This document shows, one piece after another, positions 20,734-28,335 of a stretch of 32,076 nt of DNA. A model generated the notes under the pieces. It saw only the letters and a program-made list of their open reading frames with translations, had not been told where the DNA came from and did not search any database. The position numbers and the translations under genes are program-made. This stretch comes from an uncultured Actinomycetes bacterium (GTDB taxonomy: Bacteria > Actinomycetota > Actinomycetes > Nanopelagicales > Nanopelagicaceae), in contig CAIOIJ010000091.1 in the NCBI GenBank assembly GCA_903858325.1, forward strand, positions 1 through 32,076, given 5' to 3'. Within the stretch, counting starts at the first letter, position 1; each line of letters starts with the position of its first letter.

Positions 20734-22175
20734 TATTTCTCTCCGCCCTTTAGGTATGCAGATAAGCCATGACGACCACCTTCGCGACCCCAACCTGATT
20801 CCTTATAGCCACCAAATGGGCTTGCAGGATCAAACTTATTGAAAGTATTTGCCCAAATCACGCCTGCCTTGAGTTGCTTAGCTGCCCAGAGAATTCGCGA
20901 ACCTTTCTCTGTCCAAATACCTGCAGATAAACCGTAAGGAGTGTTATTTGCTTTATCTATGGCTTCTTGCGGTGTTCTAAATGTTAATACTGAAAGTACT
21001 GGTCCAAATATTTCTTCTTGTGCGATGCGATTTGCTTGAGTAACGCCGGTAAATATTGTTGGTGGGTACCAGAATCCCTTTTCAGGCAGATTGCATTCCG
21101 GGCTCCAACGATGTGCACCTTCGGAATCACCACTAGAAGAAATCTCTTTAATGCGGGCTAATTGGGCTGCAGAGTTGATTGCACCTAAATCAGTATTTTT
21201 ATCGAGTGGATCTCCGACACGAATCTGAGAAATACGTCGCTTGAGTTTTTCAATCAATTCGTCATGAACATTTTCTTGCACCAAAAGACGTGATCCTGCA
21301 CAGCAGACATGACCTTGATTGAAGAATATTCCGTTGACAATGCCTTCTACGGTTTGATCAATCGGTGAATCATCAAAGACGATATTGGCGCCTTTGCCAC
21401 CAAGTTCGAGAGTTGCACTCTTACCTGTGCCTGCGATTGCTCGTGCAATTCCTTTGCCGACTCCAGTAGAGCCAGTAAATGCAATTTTATCTACATCTGG
21501 ATGGTTTACGAGCGCCGAACCTGTTGCACCATCTCCAGTAACAATATTTACTACACCTGCAGGAAGCCCTGCTTGTTGGCACACTTCAGCAAATAGAAGT
21601 GCAGTAAGTGGTGTTGTCTCTGCCGGTTTGAGAACAACTGTGTTTCCAGTTGCAAGTGCTGGAGCAACTTTCCATGCAAGCATAAGAAGAGGAAAGTTCC
21701 AAGGAATAATTTGTCCAACAACACCGTGTGGGCGAGGATTATCTCCCGCACCCGCATACTTTAATTTATCTGCCCAACCTGCGTGATAAAAGAAATGCGC
21801 GGCAGCTAAAGGAACATCTATATCCCTTGTTTCGCGAATTGGTTTTCCATTATCAATAGTCTCAAGAACTGCAAACTCACGAGCACGCTCTTGCATGATT
21901 CGAGCAATTCTAAATAAATACTTACCGCGCTCTTGCGGGGCCATCTTTGACCATACTTTTGAATAAGCGTTACGAGCCGAAATAACAGCCTTATCAACAT
22001 CACTTGCATGCGCATAAGCAATCTTTGCAAGTACTTTCTCTGTAGCTGGATTGATGGTATTGAAAGTCTTAGATCCTTTAGCGGCAACGAATTTCCCATT
22101 GATAAACAGACCGTACTGCGCACTAATATCAACAATCGCGGTTGATTCGGGTGCTGGTGAGTATTCGAATGTCAT
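20733..22175 (-). CDS. aldehyde dehydrogenase (full length)
   Basis: IIPWNFPLLMLAWKVAPALATGNTVVLKPAE; FTGSTGVGK; LELGGKGANIVFDD; FFNQGHVCCAGSRLLV; EEIFGPVLSVLTF; NTFNKFDPASPFGGYKESGWGREGG. Confidence 0.95.
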   Translation of the reverse strand: MTFEYSPAPESTAIVDISAQYGLFINGKFVAAKGSKTFNTINPATEKVLAKIAYAHASDVDKAVISARNAYSKVWSKMAPQERGKYLFRIARIMQERAREFAVLETIDNGKPIRETRDIDVPLAAAHFFYHAGWADKLKYAGAGDNPRPHGVVGQIIPWNFPLLMLAWKVAPALATGNTVVLKPAETTPLTALLFAEVCQQAGLPAGVVNIVTGDGATGSALVNHPDVDKIAFTGSTGVGKGIARAIAGTGKSATLELGGKGANIVFDDSPIDQTVEGIVNGIFFNQGHVCCAGSRLLVQENVHDELIEKLKRRISQIRVGDPLDKNTDLGAINSAAQLARIKEISSSGDSEGAHRWSPECNLPEKGFWYPPTIFTGVTQANRIAQEEIFGPVLSVLTFRTPQEAIDKANNTPYGLSAGIWTEKGSRILWAAKQLKAGVIWANTFNKFDPASPFGGYKESGWGREGGRHGLSAYLKGGEK

Positions 22176-22177
22176 AT

Positions 22178-23116
22178 CTAATCCAATGTCACATAGTTAG
22201 GGCCGGCGTAGTTACCGTTTCGTAATTTCATTCTCTGCATAAGTAGATCATTCAATAGAGCGCTTGCTCCGATTCGAAATAGTTTAGGCGTCAACCATTC
22301 TTCGCCCGCAGTTTCGCGAACAAGGACCAATTGCTTGATTGCATCCTTAGTTGTACGAATGCCTCCAGCTGGTTTGACGCCGATTCGAATTCCAGTCATT
22401 GCATACCAATCTCGCACTGCCTCGAGCATTACTAGAACTACAGGTGCAGTCGCTGCGGGAGAAATCTTTCCAGTGCTTGTCTTGATGAAATCTGCTCCAG
22501 CCGCCATTGCTAAATGCGAAGCCTTGCGCACGTTATCCAAAGTGACGAGTTCGCCAGTCTCAAGAATGACCTTGAGGTGAGCACGATCCCCGCATAATTC
22601 TTTGATGTAAACGATTTCAGTAAAGACTTTTACGAGGTCTCCCGAGAGAAAAGCACCTCTATCGATCACCATATCAATTTCGGTAGCGCCATTGTTGAGT
22701 GCATCTAAAGTGTCTTGTTTTTTGACTTCCAAACTTGCGCGACCAGATGGAAATGCCGTTGAAACCGCAGCGACAGGAATTGCTTGACCGCCAATTGAAT
22801 CTAGATGTTTTCTTGCAGTTGCAACTTTGTCATTGTAAACACATATTGCGCCAACACTAGGAACACTCGGATCAGTTGGATCGGGGTGAACTGCTTTAGT
22901 ACAGAGCGCTCTAACTTTTCCATCTGTATCAGAACCTTCAAGCGTTGTTAGATCAATCATTGAAATTGCACAATCGATTGCCCATTTTTTACTTGCAGTT
23001 TTTATGCTTCGTGTAGCAAGCATTGCTGCGCGTGCTTCGGCGCCAACCTGGTCGACACCAGGAAGTTCTTTTAGAAAACGTCGTATCGACGCATCTGTTC
23101 CATCCACTAATTGCAC
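22178..23116 (-). CDS. deoC: deoxyribose-phosphate aldolase
   Basis: STAFPSGRASLEVKKQDTLDALNNGATEIDMVID; LKVILETGEL; ADFIKTSTGKI; GVKPAGGIRT. GTG start at 23116 chosen (VQLVDGTDAS...), 6 nt after a perfect TATAAT. The ORF extension to 23290 overlaps the divergent gene. Confidence 0.9.
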   Translation of the reverse strand: MQLVDGTDASIRRFLKELPGVDQVGAEARAAMLATRSIKTASKKWAIDCAISMIDLTTLEGSDTDGKVRALCTKAVHPDPTDPSVPSVGAICVYNDKVATARKHLDSIGGQAIPVAAVSTAFPSGRASLEVKKQDTLDALNNGATEIDMVIDRGAFLSGDLVKVFTEIVYIKELCGDRAHLKVILETGELVTLDNVRKASHLAMAAGADFIKTSTGKISPAATAPVVLVMLEAVRDWYAMTGIRIGVKPAGGIRTTKDAIKQLVLVRETAGEEWLTPKLFRIGASALLNDLLMQRMKLRNGNYAGPNYVTLD

Positions 23117-23122
23117 GTCGAA

Positions 23123-23128
23123 ATTATA
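23123..23128 (-). promoter_or_regulatory. consensus -10 TATAAT of deoC
   Basis: Reverse complement: TATAAT-ttcgac-GTG(23116). Confidence 0.6.
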
Positions 23129-23248
23129 TCTGAAGAAGGTTTGCCATGAGAAGGGGTTGCTATGCATTGCTCTTGTAAATGAGAATATCTTGGTTAGCAT
23201 TGACGCTCTCAAGCCAGAATTTCCCAGATATAGAGGAGTAACAACGAA

Positions 23249-24187
23249 ATGTCTCAAATTCCTATCATTTTGGATTGCGATCCCGGCCACGATGATGCAC
23301 TTGCGATTATCTTGGCGGCTTACAACCCAAAGATCGATTTACGAGGAATTGTTACAGTTTCAGGAAATGGTGCAATCGATAAAGTTACTTACAATGCATT
23401 GAGTATCTGCACCCTTGCAAATATTAAGGTTCCGGTTGCACAAGGTTCAGGAGTTTCAATTTTAGGTTCTGCCGAAGCTGCAACTGATATTCATGGAGAG
23501 ACTGCACTCGATGGCGCGCCGCTTCCTAAGCCAAATTTCGAGCTCTCTCAAGAGAGTGGCATTGAACTTATGGCGCGCTTAGTTCGTGAATCGCAAGAAG
23601 CAATAACAATTGTGGCAACAGGCCCACTTACTAATGTTGCAATACTTCTCAAGCTCTATCCTGAATTGAAAAGTAAAATCAAAGAGATTGTTTTCATGGG
23701 TGGTAGCGCTTCCAGAGGTAACCGCACTCCGTATGCCGAATTCAATATCTGGATGGATCCAGAAGCTACCGATATTGTCTTGCATTCAGGCTTGAAACTA
23801 ACGATGTGTGGCCTTGATGTCACTCATCAAGCGCTAGTTACAAAGGAGGTCTTTGGTCGACTTGAAGCGCTCAAGACTGACCTTTCTGTAACAATTATTG
23901 GTCTGCTCAAATTCTTTGCACAAACGTATAACGATGTATTTGAAATGCCAGATCCACCTCTTCATGATCCTGTTGCAATTGCCGTGCTTATTGATCCAAG
24001 TGTGGTCTCATCGCGATTCGTCAATGTTGAAGTTGAACTCGATGGCAAATACACACGAGGAGCTACCGTGGTCGATATTTACAAACGTGAAGATCGCGCC
24101 GCAAATACAACTGTTGCTCTTGATTTAGATGCTAAGAAATTCTGGGATCTGATGATTGATGCAATAGAGGCTGCTGGAAAGTCCTAA
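23249..24187 (+). CDS. nucleoside hydrolase (IunH/Rih family), copy 2
   Basis: PIILDCDPGHDDALAIILAAYNPKIDLRGIVTVSGN; ITIVATGPLTNVAILLKLYPE; VFMGGSASRGNRTPYAEFNIWMDPEA. Confidence 0.94.
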   Translation: MSQIPIILDCDPGHDDALAIILAAYNPKIDLRGIVTVSGNGAIDKVTYNALSICTLANIKVPVAQGSGVSILGSAEAATDIHGETALDGAPLPKPNFELSQESGIELMARLVRESQEAITIVATGPLTNVAILLKLYPELKSKIKEIVFMGGSASRGNRTPYAEFNIWMDPEATDIVLHSGLKLTMCGLDVTHQALVTKEVFGRLEALKTDLSVTIIGLLKFFAQTYNDVFEMPDPPLHDPVAIAVLIDPSVVSSRFVNVEVELDGKYTRGATVVDIYKREDRAANTTVALDLDAKKFWDLMIDAIEAAGKS

Positions 24188-24930
24188 ATCTTTCCAGTGC
24201 TTCGATCAAAGGCGATTATTTCTCGTAAGCCTTGAATTGCTGTCTCTAAGAGTGGGTCGAGTGAAATAACTGGACCAATGCCGTGCATCATCATGATTCC
24301 ACCAGCGCGTTTGCGCAACATCGATGAAATAACGAAAATTGCTGAAGCCTCCATCTCAGAACATATTGCTCCGCCAATTTCCCATGCTTTCCAGCGATCC
24401 TGCAGGTTGCGCGCTACGCCCATTCGCTCTGGCTCGTGTTGGCCATAAAAAGAATCCTTGGATTGAGTAATTCCCGTACGAAATTTCACGCCAGTTTTCT
24501 TAGCCGCGCGTTGCAGGGCTAAAGTCAGATCTAAATCTGCGACCGCTGGAAATTCGATAGGCATGTAATGAATTGATGTTCCTTCATCGCGAATCGCTCC
24601 AGAAATGATTGCTAATTCTCCTGAAACAATATCTTTTTGGATTGCACCCGATGTACCAACACGAATAAAAGTATCGGCGCCAACAATTGCTAACTCTTCA
24701 ACTGCAATTGCTGCCGATGGGCAACCAATTCCTGTAGAGGTGACTGATACTTTTTCACCATCTAGATAACCTGTATAAGTAACATATTCGCGATTGGATG
24801 CAACTAATTTTGCATCATCAAATAGGGCGGCAATCGGAGCGCATCGACCTGGATCACCTGGAAGTAGTACATATCGACCCACATCGCCAGGTGCTAATTG
24901 AACGTGGTATTGCTTTCCGTTGGCTTCCAT
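24184..24930 (-). CDS. uridine phosphorylase-like nucleoside phosphorylase (NP-I family), paralog A
   Basis: GDVGRYVLLPGDPGRC; FIRVGTSGAIQ; ICSEMEASAIFV. Confidence 0.9.
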   Translation of the reverse strand: MEANGKQYHVQLAPGDVGRYVLLPGDPGRCAPIAALFDDAKLVASNREYVTYTGYLDGEKVSVTSTGIGCPSAAIAVEELAIVGADTFIRVGTSGAIQKDIVSGELAIISGAIRDEGTSIHYMPIEFPAVADLDLTLALQRAAKKTGVKFRTGITQSKDSFYGQHEPERMGVARNLQDRWKAWEIGGAICSEMEASAIFVISSMLRKRAGGIMMMHGIGPVISLDPLLETAIQGLREIIAFDRSTGKI

Positions 24931-25680
24931 TTATAACTCCTTGCTTAGTTGGTCTAACTTTATAAGTTCGCGAACTCCCGAAATTGCAGTTGTAATCAGC
25001 GGCTCTAATGAACCAAACGGTCCTTCTCCATGCATAGCCATAATTCCACCAGCCCTAACTTTCAAGGTTGATGCAACAATAAAAAGTGCTGCAGCCTCCA
25101 TTTCGGAGCAGATTGCGCCGCCGACTTCCCATGCATGCCAACGATCTAAGAGTCGGCTTGTAACTCCGGAGCGCTCTGGTTCAATCTCTCCGTAAAAGGA
25201 ATCTTTAGATTGTGAAATTCCGAGAGCATGTGGCAATCCTGCTTTTTGTGCAGCGGTGCGAAGTGCAGTGACAATTTCTAAATCTGCAACGGCAGGAAAA
25301 GCCATTGGTAAGTAATGCGAAGAAGTTCCTTCATCTCTAATCGCACCAGTAACGATTGCTAAATCGCCTGATTTTGTACCAGGTTGAATTGCTCCTGATG
25401 TGCCAACACGAATAAAAGTATCTGCACCAACGCGAACTAACTCCTCCAGCGCAATTGCCGATGATGGGCAACCAATTCCTGTCGAAGTAACAGAAACTTT
25501 GACCCCATCCAAAAAGCCTGTGTACGTTACATATTCACGATTAGTAGCGACATGGACTGCCCCATCGAGGTGGCGCGCAATTACTTCGGATCTACCTGGA
25601 TCTCCGGGAAGTAACACATACCGCCCTACATCACCTTTTTGCAGTTGAATATGATGCTGTTTTACATCTTCATTACTCAT
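24931..25680 (-). CDS. uridine phosphorylase-like nucleoside phosphorylase (NP-I family), paralog B
   Basis: KGDVGRYVLLPGDPGRSEVIARHLDG; FIRVGTSGAIQPG; ICSEMEAAALFI. Clear tandem paralog of the adjacent gene. Confidence 0.9.
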   Translation of the reverse strand: MSNEDVKQHHIQLQKGDVGRYVLLPGDPGRSEVIARHLDGAVHVATNREYVTYTGFLDGVKVSVTSTGIGCPSSAIALEELVRVGADTFIRVGTSGAIQPGTKSGDLAIVTGAIRDEGTSSHYLPMAFPAVADLEIVTALRTAAQKAGLPHALGISQSKDSFYGEIEPERSGVTSRLLDRWHAWEVGGAICSEMEAAALFIVASTLKVRAGGIMAMHGEGPFGSLEPLITTAISGVRELIKLDQLSKEL

Positions 25681-26612
25681 AATGTATTTACTCTTTCTAT
25701 GAAGAAATCCATGAAAGCTTCAGCATCTACCTTCATTGCCACTTTACTATTTGCAGCTTTACCCATCGCTTTGAAGTGATCTGCAGATGTCTTAGCAACA
25801 TTATGGTCGCCCTTGAGTTCAACAGTTACGTGGTAATCAACATACTGAACTAAATCTGGGCGTATCAAAATCGCGGCTGCAAGAGGGTCATTTATCGCAC
25901 AGCCATCAATACTCTGATATTCATCATGGAATTCCATATAAAAACGTGTGGAATCATCAATAAATTTTCGTACTTGCGGATTCTTACTTTGGATTCGATC
26001 CATATGTCGTTTTTGAAATAGGCATTGGTATGTAACGTCGAGTGGAACTAATGTAAATTTGAAACCAGCCCGAATAACAACATCAAAGGCGTGAGGATCA
26101 CAGAAAACGTTATATTCAGATGCGGGAGTTGCATTTCCAGGTGCATGAATTGTCCCACCCATCGATACGACTTCACCAACGAGTGGAATAATTGTTGGAT
26201 CGCGCAGAATTGCTAGGGCTAGATTGGTCATTGGCCCAATGCACAGCAGGGTAATTTCTCCTGGATACTTATGGACTAAGTTGATGATGGTATCTACTGC
26301 TGGCAACTCAGATAATTTCCACGTTGGTTCAGGGAGTACTGCATAACCAAGGCCACCATCGCCATGTGTCTCTTCGGCAACAGATAAAGTTTTCACTAAA
26401 GGCTCTGATGCTCCTCGAGCAATTGGTACTCCATTGAGTTCGCACAACTGGGCAATTTGAAGTGCATTCTTTGCACATTTATCTACTGTTGTATTTCCAT
26501 GTGTGACGGTTATTGCTTCTAAGGAAATCTCGGGTGAAGCAGCTAGTAAGAGAATTGCGAGTGCATCATCTATTCCTGGATCAGTATCAAGAATGATTCG
26601 TTGCTTAGCCAT
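25677..26612 (-). CDS. nucleoside hydrolase (IunH/Rih family), copy 3
   Basis: RIILDTDPGIDDALAILLLAASPEISLEAITVTHGNT; ITLLCIGPMTNLALAI; VVSMGGTIHAPGNATPASEYNVFCDPHA. Start MAKQRIILD at 26612. Confidence 0.93.
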   Translation of the reverse strand: MAKQRIILDTDPGIDDALAILLLAASPEISLEAITVTHGNTTVDKCAKNALQIAQLCELNGVPIARGASEPLVKTLSVAEETHGDGGLGYAVLPEPTWKLSELPAVDTIINLVHKYPGEITLLCIGPMTNLALAILRDPTIIPLVGEVVSMGGTIHAPGNATPASEYNVFCDPHAFDVVIRAGFKFTLVPLDVTYQCLFQKRHMDRIQSKNPQVRKFIDDSTRFYMEFHDEYQSIDGCAINDPLAAAILIRPDLVQYVDYHVTVELKGDHNVAKTSADHFKAMGKAANSKVAMKVDAEAFMDFFIERVNTL

Positions 26613-27792
26613 CAATGGCCACTTTCTTCTGTGCAACTAAACCAAAGTATGCAACACATGTAGCAATTACAGCGCATCCTGAGACGAAAAAGAAGCCATT
26701 CCAAGCCCCTGTTATTGCCACAAAAGTACCCGTAATTGCACTTCCCAGAGTGATGCCAATAGATATTGAACCACCAAGAAAGGCAAATGCTTCATTAAGG
26801 CGCTCATTAGGAACAATATCTTTGAGTAGCGCATTTGCCGCAATCAGAGTTGGTGAAATAGCAACACCTGAAATCATAAGCAAGACGGGCAAAATGCTAT
26901 AGATATGGATAATTGCAGGGGCAAAAGTTGCAACTGTCATAAAGAAGAGTGCAATCGCATACCGGTGAGAGTTCGAACTTTTCCAATGCTTTAGCCCGTA
27001 TAGAGTGCCGGCAACAAGACTTCCGAGTGAATAGATAGCCATCAGTATGCCGCCCTGGCTTTCAAATCCTGCATCTTTAGCTACTGCTAGTACAGCGATG
27101 GTGTTACCACCAAATATGCAACCAAGTGCAATGAGTGAAATCAGTAATGGTTTCACTAATACTATTTTGAGAAGACCATGTTTGTGCTCTTCTGGATTTT
27201 TAGCAAAATCATCTTTATCGCTACTCAGCGATAATCCAGTAGAGCCTGCAAGGAGGAAGAGCAACCCTGCAATCAAAGCAAACTTCGGACCAAATTTTGC
27301 AAATAATAATCCAGCAAGTGCCGGGCCTGCTACAAATGAGAACTCATCGAGGACAGATTCAATTGAAAGCGCAGAGTTGAGCTCTTTGTTTACTGTGAGA
27401 GACCGTCCCCAACGAGTACGAGTGAAACTTCCAATATTTGCTAATGACGCACCTGAACATGCGGCAAAAAATAGGATGAAAAATATTGATGACGAACTCG
27501 ATTTTATAAGTGCGAGCATCGAAAGAATATGTACCAATGTGATTGGAATAAGTACTTTTCGGCTTCCATGTAGATCAGCAAGTCTTCCAATGCGCGGGCC
27601 AATAAGCGCGCTAGCAAGTGTGTAACTACCCGATGCCAGGCCTGCATATGCATATGAATCAGTGGTCGAAGATATGAGTAAAACAATTGCAACGGGATTC
27701 ATGGCAAGTGGCAAGCGGCCAATTGCACCGAATCCGAGGGTGGCTAAAGCATGTGGTTTACGCATGATTTGCACATACGAACTAAGCATCAA
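26605..27792 (-). CDS. MFS family permease (possible nucleoside/sugar transporter)
   Basis: About 12 hydrophobic segments; YTLASALIGPRIGRLADLHGSRKVLIP matches the MFS loop 2-3 motif. Confidence 0.82.
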   Translation of the reverse strand: MMLSSYVQIMRKPHALATLGFGAIGRLPLAMNPVAIVLLISSTTDSYAYAGLASGSYTLASALIGPRIGRLADLHGSRKVLIPITLVHILSMLALIKSSSSSIFFILFFAACSGASLANIGSFTRTRWGRSLTVNKELNSALSIESVLDEFSFVAGPALAGLLFAKFGPKFALIAGLLFLLAGSTGLSLSSDKDDFAKNPEEHKHGLLKIVLVKPLLISLIALGCIFGGNTIAVLAVAKDAGFESQGGILMAIYSLGSLVAGTLYGLKHWKSSNSHRYAIALFFMTVATFAPAIIHIYSILPVLLMISGVAISPTLIAANALLKDIVPNERLNEAFAFLGGSISIGITLGSAITGTFVAITGAWNGFFFVSGCAVIATCVAYFGLVAQKKVAIDG

Positions 27793-27808
27793 CCCTCTGT
27801 TTCAAAAC

Positions 27809-27822
27809 TGTAAACGATTGCA
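27809..27822. promoter_or_regulatory. candidate LacI-family operator TGTAAACGATTGCA
   Basis: Imperfect palindrome fitting TGNAANCGNTTNCA, in the MFS/NDT divergent intergenic region. Overlaps a TACAGT -10-like element (minus strand, 27807-27812). Confidence 0.55.
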
Positions 27823-27885
27823 GAAGTCTATGTTGCAGGGCATACTGCTGTCTAGGAAGACCGATACTTTCTTAGGAGTTTTTAC

Positions 27886-28335
27886 ATGCGCATCTATTTT
27901 GCAGGACCACTCTTTACTCCATATGAGCGAGATTTTATTGACCAATGTGCAGCAAAAATGCGTGCTGCAGGAATGGAAGTTTTCGTTCCGCATGAGATTC
28001 CATTGCCAGATCCTGTGACTCCCGAATTTATTTTCAAAATTGATTCCACTGAAGTTCTCAAAGCAGATGCTGTGTTAGCCCTTCTAGATGGTCCTATGGT
28101 CGATGATGGCACCGCCTCCGAAATTGGAATCTTCTGGGCAGCAATGCAGAGTGATTCCACTAAAAAAGGAATCGTTGGTTTAGTAACTGATACCCGTGTC
28201 ATTCGTGATCGCAACATGATTGATGGAAAAGGCATCAACCTCTTTGTACGCGGTTGCGTAGAAGATGTTGGAGAAGTTGTAGATACCTTTGAGAAAGGCT
28301 TTGCAATCCTTAAAAAGTGGCAGTCAGAGATCTAA
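27886..28335 (+). CDS. nucleoside 2-deoxyribosyltransferase family protein
   Basis: MRIYFAGPLFTPYERDFI; KADAVLALLDGPMVDDGTASEIGIFWA (D-G-T-x-x-E-x-G). AGGAG Shine-Dalgarno upstream. Confidence 0.85.
   Translation: MRIYFAGPLFTPYERDFIDQCAAKMRAAGMEVFVPHEIPLPDPVTPEFIFKIDSTEVLKADAVLALLDGPMVDDGTASEIGIFWAAMQSDSTKKGIVGLVTDTRVIRDRNMIDGKGINLFVRGCVEDVGEVVDTFEKGFAILKKWQSEI

Noticed and set aside
23200-23234. TTGACG followed by ATATAGA as a sigma70 promoter for iunH2
   Set aside because: Spacing between TTGACG and TATAGA is about 23 nt, outside the usual 16-18 nt, and no good hexamer lies at the right distance.
24184-25680. Tandem UP-like genes as an assembly duplication
   Set aside because: The two copies differ at many residues throughout, so they are diverged paralogs rather than an assembly artefact.
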